The notes: generated by a model from the letters alone, not told the origin. Counted from the stretch's first letter, positions 52,072 through 61,264 are shown. The stretch is 64,000 nt of DNA from Flavisolibacter longurius (GCA_014163555.1 JACJGO010000006.1:216809-280808); one strand, 5' to 3'. Program-made: numbers and translations.

Positions 52072-53136
52072 ATGGAAGCCGTAATGACCATTTCGGTAGA
52101 AAAAACAAAAGCCTCCAACCTGCACAAGGTCGATTGGAAGGCCCTGCAGTTCGGGAAATATGTTTCCGACCACATGTTCATTTGCCAATATAAAGATGGT
52201 GCCTGGGAGGAAGGAAGAATCAAACCTTTCCAGGAGATTTCGCTTTCGCCAACAGCCCTTGCCCTGCATTACGGCCAAAGTATTTTTGAAGGCATGAAGG
52301 CCTTCCGGATGATAGACGGACGCATTAATATTTTCCGGATCGACAAACATTTTGAGCGCATCAATGGCTCCCTCGACCGGATGTGCATGCCACCCTTGCC
52401 CTACGAAATTTTTACAGCCGCCATTCGTCAACTGGTGCAGGTGGATGAAGCCTGGGTGCCCGAGGGAGAAGACGTGGCGCTTTACATTCGTCCGCTGGTG
52501 TTTGCCAGTGAGGGGCGGTTTGGCGTAAAGGTTTCAGACGAGTACACGTTTCTTATTGTAACCGGTCCTGTGCCTACGCTATACAAGGATTCGCTGAGAG
52601 TAAAAGTCGAACGCCGGTACAGTCGTGCGGCCCCGGGTGGCGTTGGTTTTGCCAAGTGTGCCGGCAATTACGGCGGGGCATTTTATCCAACACAAAAGGC
52701 AAGAGAGGAAGGCTTTGACCAGGTGCTGTGGACCGATGCCATTTCGCATGATTATTTCGAAGAAAGCGGCACGATGAACCTCCTGTTTGTGATCGATGAA
52801 ACCGTTATCACGCCGCCGCTGGGCGATACCATCCTGGATGGCGTAACAAGGGATTCACTGCTGACCCTTGCCAGGGACCTGGGCTATGCGGTGGAAGAAC
52901 GGCGGATCCGTGTGAACGAAGTGCTGCAGGCCTTGGAAGAAGGCCGTTCGGTGGAAGCGTTTGGCACCGGTACGGCTGCGGTGATTGCCCCGATCAGCGT
53001 GATGGGCGTGGACAGTGAACTCTATCACCTTCCCACTTACAGCCAGGGCAGTGTGATGTTCCGGCTGAAGAAGGCCCTGGAAGCCATCCGCACGGGGCGG
53101 CAGGATGATCGGTGGGGGTGGAATGGGATTGTTTAA
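52072..53136 (+). CDS. ilvE: branched-chain amino acid aminotransferase
   Basis: A 354-aa fold-type-IV PLP enzyme. HYGQSIFEGMKAFRM, IDKHFERINGSLDRM, ALYIRPLVFASEG, KCAGNYGGAFYPTQKARE with the PLP lysine, EESGTMNLLFVI and EAFGTGTAAVIAPI are all in place. Last step of Ile, Leu and Val synthesis and first step of their breakdown. An ATG five codons downstream is possible. Confidence 0.95.
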   Translation: MEAVMTISVEKTKASNLHKVDWKALQFGKYVSDHMFICQYKDGAWEEGRIKPFQEISLSPTALALHYGQSIFEGMKAFRMIDGRINIFRIDKHFERINGSLDRMCMPPLPYEIFTAAIRQLVQVDEAWVPEGEDVALYIRPLVFASEGRFGVKVSDEYTFLIVTGPVPTLYKDSLRVKVERRYSRAAPGGVGFAKCAGNYGGAFYPTQKAREEGFDQVLWTDAISHDYFEESGTMNLLFVIDETVITPPLGDTILDGVTRDSLLTLARDLGYAVEERRIRVNEVLQALEEGRSVEAFGTGTAAVIAPISVMGVDSELYHLPTYSQGSVMFRLKKALEAIRTGRQDDRWGWNGIV

Positions 53137-53428
53137 AGTTTGGGTTTGAAGTTTAAGGTTATAAGTTCGAAGTTCACAGTTTACCGTTTGCCGTTTGCGT
53201 GTTAGAGGGTTGTTTTGTTTGGTAGAATTCAAGTTTGATCAAAGCTGATGAGGCGTGGTATTTTCATTGTAATCCATTCATGAAATACAGAAAATTCTGA
53301 CAGACACGAAGTGTGGTTGCGATGTTCCGGCTTCATGCCTTTTGTGAAGACGTAGTAAATTTTAGTGCAACAGGCATTTTTTCCCGTCTCCCCTTTCACG
53401 TCTGACGTTTCCCCTGTACTTTACCGGC
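53137..53428. repeat. degenerate AAGTTT word tract and intergenic region
   Basis: Bases 53135-53210 are built of AAGTTT, AAGTTC and CCGTTTG words directly after the ilvE stop. The remaining ~220 nt show no gene. Confidence 0.5.
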
Positions 53429-54286
53429 ATGAATCTTTTTGATTTCTTCCGCAGGAAAAAAGCCCCGGTACAGGAAACTCCGCCAGGCGTGTTGCTGCCC
53501 AATGGAAAAACGGTCTCGCAGCGGCTGGCTAGCCTGCTGCCACAACTGGAGCCCCTGGCCCTGCCCTGCATCCGCATAACAGCCAAACCCGCCAGTGATC
53601 TTTTTCTTTTCGACAGCAAGTTTGGCGGTCACCCTTACTGGCCCAAAAACAAAGCCTATCCTGTGGACAGCCATGGCAACTACATGTACCTGCTGGCGCA
53701 GCTCAACTTTTCACAGATTCCAGGACTGGAAGGTTATCCTGAAAAAGGCATCCTGCAGTTTTTCCTGGCGGCAGATGACATATACGGGCTTGACGTTGAC
53801 CATCCTACCCAACAAACAGGTTTCCGCGTGGTGTATTGGGAAGACAGCAGTGAACCGGCCCTGGATAATTTTCATTTTCTCGACGAGCAGGAGCGTGACA
53901 GCGCACTTCCGTTAGAGCAACCGATGCAACTCACGTTTTCGCTGGACAAAGACTATTACAGTTTTTCGGATTGCCGGTACCCCGAAGAAGTAGCCGACGA
54001 CCTGTTGGGGGCAGACAAGCCGGTAAAAGGACAGCGGTCGCTGGAGGATGAACTGACGGAGGTGTTTTCGGAAGGCGGTCACAAAATGGGCGGTTATGCT
54101 TTTTTTACGCAGGATGACCCGAGACGGGAAATGACCTACCGCGATTATATCCTGCTGCTGCAAATCGATTCGCAGGGCGACCATATCTGCTGGGGCGATC
54201 TAGGCGTAGGCAATTTTTTCATTCACCCCGATGCCTTGCGGCAAAAAGATTTTTCGCAGGTCTTGTACAACTGGGATTGCACATAA
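53429..54286 (+). CDS. DUF1963 (YwqG-like) protein
   Basis: A 285-aa cytoplasmic protein of the YwqG/DUF1963 family. SKFGGHPYWPKNKAYPVD, YLLAQLNFSQIP and GILQFFLAADD mark the N-terminal half; GGYAFFTQDDPR, ILLLQIDSQG and WGDLGVGNFFIHPDAL the C-terminal half. Members are beta-rich and of unknown function, sometimes linked to polymorphic toxin immunity. Confidence 0.88.
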   Translation: MNLFDFFRRKKAPVQETPPGVLLPNGKTVSQRLASLLPQLEPLALPCIRITAKPASDLFLFDSKFGGHPYWPKNKAYPVDSHGNYMYLLAQLNFSQIPGLEGYPEKGILQFFLAADDIYGLDVDHPTQQTGFRVVYWEDSSEPALDNFHFLDEQERDSALPLEQPMQLTFSLDKDYYSFSDCRYPEEVADDLLGADKPVKGQRSLEDELTEVFSEGGHKMGGYAFFTQDDPRREMTYRDYILLLQIDSQGDHICWGDLGVGNFFIHPDALRQKDFSQVLYNWDCT

Positions 54287-54290
54287 AAGA

Positions 54291-54366
54291 AAGATGACAG
54301 ATGAGGGATGTTGGATGGCAGCAATTATCAAAACTATCATCTGTCATCTACCATCTGTCATTTGTA
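54291..54366. repeat. GATGACAGATG word tract between convergent genes
   Basis: Words of ATGACAGATG type on the left and CATCTGTCAT type on the right can fold back on each other. The tract fills the gap between two convergent stops, so it may serve as a bidirectional terminator. Confidence 0.55.
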
Positions 54367-54370
54367 TACA

Positions 54371-54709
54371 TCACTCCGCCAATCCGGTTTCTTTCCAGCG
54401 CTCAAAAGCGTTGATTGTGCTGTCGGGCAGCTTGGGATGACGCAGGGGCATAAAACCCTTTTCGCCTGGATTCTTTTTTATTCGAACAATGATTTCATCG
54501 ATGTTGGTCTTAGCCGCATCGTAGCTATTCAGGGGCTTGGCCTTGCCCTGCGGCGGTATATGACAGGGCGTGCAACTTGCCTGAATGATCGGCTGCACAT
54601 GACCTGTATAGCTCACCTTCGCTGTTTCCGTGGCGGCTTTCTTTGAAGAAGAACAGAATTGTAAAAAACCGGCCGCAGCCAATAAAAAGAGAACCGTGGA
54701 TTTTTTCAT
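54371..54709 (-). CDS. small monoheme cytochrome c-like lipoprotein
   Basis: A 112-aa protein, signal with lipobox-like LQFCSSS and a single heme motif CTPCH after HVQPIIQASC, with a Met candidate in GFMPLRHP. The layout is that of the planctomycete/cytochrome C-type heme-binding domain found in Bacteroidota. Electron carrier in the periplasm inferred. ATGs 13 and 26 codons upstream exist but give no signal peptide. Confidence 0.85.
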   Translation of the reverse strand: MKKSTVLFLLAAAGFLQFCSSSKKAATETAKVSYTGHVQPIIQASCTPCHIPPQGKAKPLNSYDAAKTNIDEIIVRIKKNPGEKGFMPLRHPKLPDSTINAFERWKETGLAE

Positions 54710-54909
54710 GCAGTGGTTTGTTTTTATGAGGAGCGAAAGATAAGTAAACATCTTATTCTTCTGTTCGCTGTAACCATCCGTAAACAATTGTTTTGTACGG
54801 GTTGCCTAACCCTACTGCATAGCGAAGAGCGGTTTTTCCCATAAAGGGCTACGTTAATTTACGATGCCAGTCCGTAAAAACAGGCAAAAAAGATTGGGCA
54901 GAACCGCTC

Positions 54910-54940
54910 TTGTGTAGCATACTCTGCCGTAATACTTTTG
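54910..54940 (+). promoter_or_regulatory. promoter of the candidate noncoding RNA
   Basis: TTG (54910-54912), 20-nt spacer, TACTTTTG (54933-54940): same form and spacing as the promoter at 10945. Transcription would start at about 54945-54948. Confidence 0.7.
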
Positions 54941-54944
54941 TGTC

Positions 54945-55240
54945 AGAAGTTGATTGATCGCAAATCAATCCATCCAATTCCGAAAAACCACGTCCAGTAA
55001 GTTTTTGTACCGAATCCAGGTCCTAATCGAAAAACCAACAAAATCCAGTATCAATCAACTTCTTTCTTTTTGAAAAACCAGTCCGCATCCTAAGAAGAGC
55101 CACCGTAAAAACCACCGTCCTGTAAAAAGCTGTCCAATCCTGAAAAACCAAGGCGTCCGCTGTCCTGGAAAAAATTAAATGTGCTATTTATTCAAACGCC
55201 TTATACCGGAGATCCTCCTGTTTGTGCAGGAGGATTTTTT
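54945..55240 (+). ncRNA. candidate structured noncoding RNA with five AAAAACCA motifs
   Basis: No protein-coding frame. The region has its own promoter and a strong terminator, giving a ~295-nt transcript. GAAAAACCA occurs at 54982, 55029, 55072 and 55142, and GTAAAAACCA at 55105, at 33-47 nt steps. Most copies are followed by GTCC or ATCC. AGAAGTTGATTGAT (54945-54958) pairs perfectly with ATCAATCAACTTCT (55050-55063), closing the first 120 nt. Part of the same arm can instead pair with ATCAATC at 54964-54970. It does not resemble tmRNA, RNase P, SRP or 6S RNA as I know them. Confidence 0.6.
55212..55240 (+). terminator. strong intrinsic terminator
   Basis: ATCCTCCTG, loop TTTGTG, CAGGAGGAT, then TTTTT. 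No coding gene lies upstream on this strand within 900 nt, so it terminates the candidate RNA. Confidence 0.92.
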
Positions 55241-55419
55241 ATTTCTGCCATTTCTGTTTTTCCGCCACTACATTGCTAGAATCACTTCCGTCTCCCACTT
55301 TCTTCTTCACCTGACACCAGCCGTTTTTGCACATCATGCGGCCAATCCTACAGTTCATAACACCACTCGTTGCTTCCGCTTGCCGGAGAAAATAGTTTTG
55401 GTTGCCTAAAAACCCAACC

Positions 55420-56367
55420 ATGCTGCGTAAAATTTTAAAATGGACAGGAATTGTGATCCTTGTTCTTGTTGCCGGGGTCACTCTGGCCACTGCCATGCGG
55501 CAACATCTTACCTACGATGCGCCCTTTCCCAACGTAAAAGCTTCCAAAGATTCTGCTGTGATTGCCCATGGCCGCCACCTGGTGCTTTCGGCAGCACATT
55601 GCGCCGATTGTCACAGCCCGGTGCGGAATGTTGATTCAGTTTTAAAACTGGGACAAGATCCCCCGCTTAGCGGTGCTTTCAAATTCCAGTTTGCCCTGGG
55701 TACATTTTATTCCCGAAACATTACTTCTGATTCGGTGACGGGAATCGGTCGTTACAGCGATGCGCAGATTGCCCGGGCCCTGCGTCACGGCGTACGGTCT
55801 GATGGTGAAGTGCTGCTGCCGTTTATGCCATTTCAGCACCTGTCGGATGAAGACCTGAGTGCTATCATCTCGTATTTGCGTAGCACCAAACCGGTGCGCA
55901 ACGAAGTGCCGCAGAATGAATATACCGTGATGGGCAAAGTGATCAAGGCCTTTGTGCTGAAACCCGACGGACCAAAGGAAGACGTGCCGCGGGTAGTGAA
56001 GCCCGATACCACGGCTGCCTATGGCCGCTACCTGGTGATGTCGGTGGCCAACTGCGGCGGCTGTCATACCAAACGTGATAACACGGGACAACCGGCAGGC
56101 GAACTGCTGGCCGGTGGTAACCCTTTTGAAGAAGAAGGGCTGCCTACGCTGACGCCTCCCAACCTGACGCCTGACCCGGCATCGGGGCGGATTTACGGTT
56201 GGAGCCAGGATGATTTTCTCAAACGCTTCCGCATGGGGCGAAGCTTCAAACACAGCCACATGCCCTGGGAGTCGTACAACCGTATGACGGATGGCGAACT
56301 GAAAGCCATTTACAAATTCCTGCGGACCGTAAAACCCGTAAATACAAATGCGGTAGCTAAAAAATAA
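55420..56367 (+). CDS. diheme cytochrome c, membrane-anchored
   Basis: About 315 aa: N-terminal TM anchor (WTGIVILVLVAGVTLATAM) and two cytochrome c domains with heme motifs CADCH (~55) and CGGCH (~220). The distal methionines probably lie in PFMPFQHLSDEDL and HSHMPWESYNRM. Similar diheme cytochromes serve alcohol or aldehyde dehydrogenases and unspecific electron transfer. A TTG six codons upstream is an unlikely start. Confidence 0.9.
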   Translation: MLRKILKWTGIVILVLVAGVTLATAMRQHLTYDAPFPNVKASKDSAVIAHGRHLVLSAAHCADCHSPVRNVDSVLKLGQDPPLSGAFKFQFALGTFYSRNITSDSVTGIGRYSDAQIARALRHGVRSDGEVLLPFMPFQHLSDEDLSAIISYLRSTKPVRNEVPQNEYTVMGKVIKAFVLKPDGPKEDVPRVVKPDTTAAYGRYLVMSVANCGGCHTKRDNTGQPAGELLAGGNPFEEEGLPTLTPPNLTPDPASGRIYGWSQDDFLKRFRMGRSFKHSHMPWESYNRMTDGELKAIYKFLRTVKPVNTNAVAKK

Positions 56368-56399
56368 TACATCATCGTACAAGGGCTTTTTGTGGGTGG

Positions 56400-56452
56400 T
56401 GAATAGCGAGAGAAAAACTCCAACTCACCACTCACTACTCTCGAAACAGCTC
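56400..56452. repeat. CTCACCACTCACTACTC word tract
   Basis: Low-complexity tract after the cytochrome gene, similar to 1861-1896. No gene. Confidence 0.5.
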
Positions 56453-56474
56453 TCTACGATTTAAATCCCCAATC

Positions 56475-57179
56475 ATGTACAAACTTCTCCTAGGCATAAC
56501 GTTGGTATTTTTGCTGGCTGCCTGTAAAAAGGAAAAGCCACCGGCACCCGGTACAGATGAAAAGACCTTTCCGCTCACCGGTTTTAACAGGGTACACGCC
56601 AGGGAAAATCTGGCCGTAACGGTAAAACAAGGGACGGCCTTCAGCGTAAAAGCAAAGGGCCGCAGCGAAGACCTTGCCGACCTGGCCGCCACCATTGAAC
56701 AGGACAATATGATTGTTTTCCATTACACGGAAACCAGTAACAACCGCGACAAAGTAGAAATAGAGATCGTTCTGCCCCTTCTGCGTTTCATTCATCTGCG
56801 GGATAAAGCAACCGGAACGATCAGTGGCTTTGACCAGCAAACAACGGCTATGAAGATCGTCCTGTCTGAAATGGCGCAAAGTACGGTTACAGAGTTGCCT
56901 GTACTGGTGGATGCATTTTTATCGGCCAACAGTGAACTGACCCTTTCGGGAACAGCTTCTGACCTGATTGCCAGCCTGCTGGGAAGTGCAAAACTTTATG
57001 CCTACAATGCAAGCTTCGCCGATGCCGATGTATATACGGCCGCCAAGTCGGTGGCGCAGGTAAGGGTGCAAAACAGCCTGGCTGCTTTTGCCTCCGGCGA
57101 TAGCCGTATTTATTACAAAGGCTCACCCGCCAGTCTTGCGATTGAAGAATCGGAAGCAGCAAAAGTGATTAAGGAATAG
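56475..57179 (+). CDS. GIN-domain (DUF2807-type) lipoprotein
   Basis: A 234-aa lipoprotein (LVFLLAAC). FPLTGFNRVHARENLAVTVKQG opens the head-GIN auto-transporter adhesin domain. The repeated beta-helix turns follow (LRFIHLRDKATGTISGF, AFLSANSELTLSGTASD, LIASLLGSAKLYAYNAS, VQNSLAAFASGDSRIYYKGS). Surface or periplasmic, function unknown. The family is very common in Bacteroidota. Confidence 0.88.
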   Translation: MYKLLLGITLVFLLAACKKEKPPAPGTDEKTFPLTGFNRVHARENLAVTVKQGTAFSVKAKGRSEDLADLAATIEQDNMIVFHYTETSNNRDKVEIEIVLPLLRFIHLRDKATGTISGFDQQTTAMKIVLSEMAQSTVTELPVLVDAFLSANSELTLSGTASDLIASLLGSAKLYAYNASFADADVYTAAKSVAQVRVQNSLAAFASGDSRIYYKGSPASLAIEESEAAKVIKE

Positions 57180-57517
57180 GAAAGGCCAAACGGCAAACGG
57201 GAGCAGGAAAAGCCAGGGCTTTTCATCGGTTTGCGATTTGACTTTTTCTAAAACTGGGGATTCAAGGGGCTTCCGGAAACGGGGCCCTTTTGTATTCAAT
57301 GGACCGGTCATTGAAAGCCCTTAACGGTTTACGTGTCACCTTATACGTTAGTAATGGGGAACAGAATAAAATGAAGCAGTTATCTGTAGTACCTTGAACT
57401 GTAGAATGAAAAATTCCAGATACAGGAAACGCTAATGAGATTTGATGATGGTTGTTTTATTTTCCTCTCTACAGGTTAATGCCTATGCATGAAGAATGAA
57501 CTCTCGTGCAGGAATGA
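57180..57517. other. convergent intergenic region
   Basis: About 340 nt between convergent genes. An imperfect hairpin at ~57266-57294 (AAGGGGC...GGCCCTTTT) may terminate the GIN-domain gene. Nothing else recognised. Confidence 0.45.
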
Positions 57518-59362
57518 TTACCATAAGTACGAAGCGCTCCAGTATCGCCAATCATAACTTTCGCCGGTATGGCTATCGCTCGGTACAATCGGCCTGGTAA
57601 GAACTGCGGAAGATAAAATTCCTTCCTGCACCAGTTTTTTTCTGCCTTCCACAATCGCTTCCTGCACCTGCTTGTTTTGCATCCAGATTTTTTGCGGTGG
57701 TTCGTACCCCAGTTTATCCTTGCGCCAGACGGTCTCGTTTGGCAGCTTGGTGTCAACGGCTTTGCGCAACAACCATTTTGTCCAGCCCTGGTGAATTTTG
57801 AAATGGGGCGGAAGGGTGAAAAGAAATTCCACCAGTTGGTGTTGCAGGAAAGGCAAACGTACTTCCACCGAATGCGCCATGCTGTTGCGATCGGCCAGGC
57901 GTAGCAGCTCTTCCAATCCGTTAACAAACGTATTGTAAAACAGGGCGCCGTTCAGGTCGAAAGTAGTAGGCGTAGCGTAGTACAGGTTGCGCTTGTTCTG
58001 AAAGGCGAACCCGCGGTCAAGGTCCGGATGCTGAAACGCTTTTTTTGCTTTGCGACTCTGCAGCATAGAAGCGGCAAATTCCGGGAACAGGGCGGCCATC
58101 TTGTTTATAAAACCGAATGTCTCTTTCACCCCCATTGCCTGTGCGGCTTTTTGCTCGCCACTTTTGCCAAGCGATTTTTGCCTGTACAGTTCCTGCCACC
58201 ACCATTTGTAGTATTTGTGATAGCCGGCAAGCAACTCATCGGCACCTTGTCCATCAAGCATTACGGTTACACCTTGCCGCTTGGCTTCTTCAAAAACTTT
58301 GTATTGTGCCAGCACCGATGCGGATAAGAAGGGTTCTTCCTGGTGGGCCGCCAGTTTCTCCATCAATCCAGCCACTTCCTGTTCGGTTACCGTTGTGGTA
58401 GAATGATGCAGGCCAAATGTTTTGGCGACTAATGCGGCTTGTGCTGTTTCGTCTTTGGCAAATCCGGGAAAGGAAGCCGTAAAGCAGTTGTGGGTGTACT
58501 GTGCAGCATTTTCTTCGGCACAAAAAGCAACAATGGAGGAACTGTCCAGCCCACCGCTTAAGCTGGTGCCGATGAGTACATCGCTGCGCAGCCGTTTTTG
58601 GATGCTGTCCCGGAACAGTTGGGTAAATGTTTCAATGGCGTCTGCTTCCGAAATACGGGTATTGACCTCAACATAGGTTTGCCAGTACCGCTCCGTAACC
58701 AGCTCCCCAGTGGCGAGGGAATAGGTGAGGCAGTGAGCTGCAGGCAGTTTGAAACTGTTGTTGTAAAACGTTTCAAAGGGATCGGAAGGATTGGTTGTAT
58801 ATCCAATGGTGAGAAAGTTATACAGCATGGCCCTGTTTACGTCTTTGGGCAAGCCAAGTTGCCAGAGTGCCTTCATCTCCGACGCAAAAACAAAACTCTC
58901 TTCATTTGTAGAAAAATAGAATGGCTTTTCGCCAAAGCGGTCACGGGCCGCAAACAGAGTTTGTGCTTCTTCATCCCAGATGGCAAAGGCGAAGGCGCCA
59001 TCCAGTTTCTGCAGGCAGTCTTGTCCCCACCGGGCATAAGCCGACAGCAATACTTCCGTATCGCTTGCCGAGCGAAACGTGCTTCCAAGGATCTCTAATT
59101 CTTTTTTGAGTTCGCGGTAGTTGTAGATCTCACCGTTATATACAAGATGATAACGGTCGCCATAAGCCATGGGCTGTGCGGCCGCATCCGACAGGTCAAG
59201 GATACAAAGCCGACGATGACCCAAGGCCACCGTTCCAGTGAGGTTGCGGTAAACCGCTTCTTTTTCCGGTCCGCGGTGCTGCAAGGCAGCCGTTGCCTTG
59301 CCGATGCGGGCCCTTTCCGTCAGTGCGGGGTTTTGAGATACGATGCCTGCTATGCCGCACAT
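57518..59362 (-). CDS. asnB: asparagine synthase (glutamine-hydrolysing)
   Basis: A 614-aa AsnB. The class II amidotransferase N-terminus is MCGIAGIVSQ with nucleophile Cys2, RGPE and LVYNGEIYNYREL. The synthetase domain has the ATP-pyrophosphatase loop SLSGGLDSSSIVAF and MLDGQGADELLAGYHKYYK. Makes asparagine from aspartate, ATP and glutamine; relatives modify peptides or polysaccharides. It starts 3 nt after the DUF2911 gene's stop, so the two form an operon. Confidence 0.93.
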   Translation of the reverse strand: MCGIAGIVSQNPALTERARIGKATAALQHRGPEKEAVYRNLTGTVALGHRRLCILDLSDAAAQPMAYGDRYHLVYNGEIYNYRELKKELEILGSTFRSASDTEVLLSAYARWGQDCLQKLDGAFAFAIWDEEAQTLFAARDRFGEKPFYFSTNEESFVFASEMKALWQLGLPKDVNRAMLYNFLTIGYTTNPSDPFETFYNNSFKLPAAHCLTYSLATGELVTERYWQTYVEVNTRISEADAIETFTQLFRDSIQKRLRSDVLIGTSLSGGLDSSSIVAFCAEENAAQYTHNCFTASFPGFAKDETAQAALVAKTFGLHHSTTTVTEQEVAGLMEKLAAHQEEPFLSASVLAQYKVFEEAKRQGVTVMLDGQGADELLAGYHKYYKWWWQELYRQKSLGKSGEQKAAQAMGVKETFGFINKMAALFPEFAASMLQSRKAKKAFQHPDLDRGFAFQNKRNLYYATPTTFDLNGALFYNTFVNGLEELLRLADRNSMAHSVEVRLPFLQHQLVEFLFTLPPHFKIHQGWTKWLLRKAVDTKLPNETVWRKDKLGYEPPQKIWMQNKQVQEAIVEGRKKLVQEGILSSAVLTRPIVPSDSHTGESYDWRYWSASYLW

Positions 59363-59365
59363 AGG

Positions 59366-59992
59366 CTAAAATTGAAGTGGGAGCCGGGCTTCTTTATTGG
59401 CCCAGGCCAGTACCAGGTCCGCACCTTTTTCCGTTTCGTCAAATACAATGGTGAAATATTCCACCATCCGGTCTCTGGTAGTCACGGGTATGTCAAAGCT
59501 GGCAATGTCTTTGGCTGTATTGAACCGCAGTCCCCAGGTATACAACTCTGAATTGAAGATAATCGTCCAGCGGTCTTCGTACGGAATGGCGTAGAGGGTG
59601 TACTGGCCGACAGGAATCTGTTTTCCCTGGATGGTAACAGGCTGGAACACCCGTATTTCGGTGGCTTCATTGGCACCCAGGCGCCAGGGTTCACCCCATT
59701 TTACAATGTTGCCGAAAATCTCGCGGCCCTGCCGGTGCGGACGGCTGTAAAGAATCCTGGCAACGGGCAGCCCGGTTTGTTCGCCATTCATTTTTTTGAT
59801 AGGATAATCGCTGGGCAGGTAGGCAATATCCATGGGAGAAAGATCAACCGGCGCATAAGGATTGGCAGGTTCTCGCTTGGCAATATTGGAGTCATTGATC
59901 ACAGGTGTTTTAAAGGCTGCGGGCTCCGGTGTATTCTCATTTTGACAGGACAGCAGAAAGGCCAACAGGAGCAACAGTAAAACGTTTTTCAT
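59366..59992 (-). CDS. DUF2911 lipoprotein
   Basis: A 208-aa lipoprotein (LLLAFLLSC) of the DUF2911 family: ILYSRPHRQGREIFG, PWRLGANEATEI, VPVGQYTLYAIP-like IPVGQYTLYAIPYEDRW, TIIFNSELYTWG and TIVFDETEKGADLVLAW. Family function unknown. First gene of a two-gene operon with asnB. Confidence 0.9.
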   Translation of the reverse strand: MKNVLLLLLLAFLLSCQNENTPEPAAFKTPVINDSNIAKREPANPYAPVDLSPMDIAYLPSDYPIKKMNGEQTGLPVARILYSRPHRQGREIFGNIVKWGEPWRLGANEATEIRVFQPVTIQGKQIPVGQYTLYAIPYEDRWTIIFNSELYTWGLRFNTAKDIASFDIPVTTRDRMVEYFTIVFDETEKGADLVLAWANKEARLPLQF

Positions 59993-60366
59993 GCCGAAAA
60001 AATACGGCTTTTCTGAAATGTGGAAGAGGGAAAGGTGATAAGTGGAAAGTTCGGATGTTCATAGGAGCCCAGGTAAGAATTTAACGGCTAATCAGCTAAT
60101 AACAAAGTTTCTGTGTCTTTTCATTTATAACACGGATCCTTCCGCCTGTATAATCCTTTATGTGCACTAGACTGAAAGTATAACGTTGCGGCAGCCAAAA
60201 ACAAAGATGAAGTCAATAGCTGGAATGTTCTGGAAGAGATTATAATAGCCTTATGTAAGCGTACAGTTCAGCGCATTTGGAATTAACGGGAAGGACGGAC
60301 AAAAGGTAAACTATGTCTGCAGTTGTAGTTAAAAAGAAGTTGTGATAATTGTCCTTTATAGCAGGA
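59993..60366. other. intergenic region, nothing recognised
   Basis: About 370 nt, AT-rich towards the right. It should carry the promoter of the DUF2911-asnB operon. No repeat or RNA signature seen. Confidence 0.4.
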
Positions 60367-61092
60367 TTATTTGCCCCCATTAGCCTTGAGATCAGCACGG
60401 CAGGAAGCATCAAGGGCTGGGATGGTTGTGGCTCGGCTGGCATCAGTCTCAATTTCATAATACATAAGGCAGGATGCATTCTCACAATGAGCGCCATTTT
60501 CCGGGTCCCGGTGCGCTTGCTGCATGGGCGAACCTTGGTCGACAAGTCCCAGCAAGTGGCCAAATTCATGCTGCATGAGCGTAGAAAGTAGCCGCTGCCG
60601 GCTCACTTGCCCCGCGCCACCGCTGTAGCTGGCGATGGTCTTCCCAAACAGGCAGAAAGAGGTATTCCAGTAAGAGGTGGCAAATACGTCATCATCGGTA
60701 TAAGCTGCATCGGTTAACAGAATATGCACGGAAATAACATTGCCATAGGTAAAGGTCGTCCGGTGTGCCTTCTCCAGCCTGACAATATCCTCCACCGTCA
60801 GCCTTTCTTTTCCGTTGCTTGCGACAGCATTTTTGCGCACGATGATTCCGCCAGGTTTGTGCAGGTAAGTTTCCAAAAAATCCGAAAGTTCATTTAAAGT
60901 GGCGGCATCCGGCTCAAAACCCGGCATGTAGTTGATGTCAACATAGAGCATAGAATAGGGAGATGCAGTTAAAAGCTGTTTTGCTGACTTACCTAGTGCA
61001 TCAAATTCACTGTCCTGAACTATTTCTTTTTGACAGGAAAGGAAAAAGATAAACACAAACACAAGAAATAAAACCTTTGGCAGCCGTTTCAT
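60367..61092 (-). CDS. metzincin-like zinc metalloprotease lipoprotein
   Basis: A 241-aa lipoprotein (FVFIFFLSC). The zinc motif is LMQHEFGHLLGLVDQGSPM, an HExxHxxGxxD form as in snapalysin-like metzincins, and CLMYYEI supplies the Met-turn. CENASC may form a disulfide. Secreted proteolysis inferred; substrate unknown. Confidence 0.85.
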   Translation of the reverse strand: MKRLPKVLFLVFVFIFFLSCQKEIVQDSEFDALGKSAKQLLTASPYSMLYVDINYMPGFEPDAATLNELSDFLETYLHKPGGIIVRKNAVASNGKERLTVEDIVRLEKAHRTTFTYGNVISVHILLTDAAYTDDDVFATSYWNTSFCLFGKTIASYSGGAGQVSRQRLLSTLMQHEFGHLLGLVDQGSPMQQAHRDPENGAHCENASCLMYYEIETDASRATTIPALDASCRADLKANGGK

Positions 61093-61231
61093 AAAGGAAA
61101 ATTAGAGGATGGTGGCAAGTTTTCAAAAGGTGCTGGATAAAAATCAACTAGACGTTCCTTTTTAATTGACTCATTTGCGTAAGTAACAGTGCTACAGGCT
61201 TTATCTGTGAGACGATGTCATAAGTAGCCGG

Positions 61232-61264
61232 AAAAACGAATGCCCTCAATAGAGGGCATTCGTT
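61232..61264 (-). terminator. intrinsic terminator of the minus-strand lipoprotein
   Basis: Perfect 12-bp stem ACGAATGCCCTC / GAGGGCATTCGT around a 4-nt loop; on the minus strand it ends in TTTTT. 18 nt beyond the stop at 61282. Confidence 0.92.

Noticed and set aside
54982..55150. CRISPR array
   Set aside because: The repeated unit is only 9-10 nt, spacing is irregular and no cas gene is in the window.
54945..55240. tmRNA, RNase P RNA or 6S RNA
   Set aside because: None of the conserved core sequences of these RNAs that I know is present.
55179..55409. 76-codon plus-strand frame
   Set aside because: Contains the strong terminator of the candidate RNA within its coding part.
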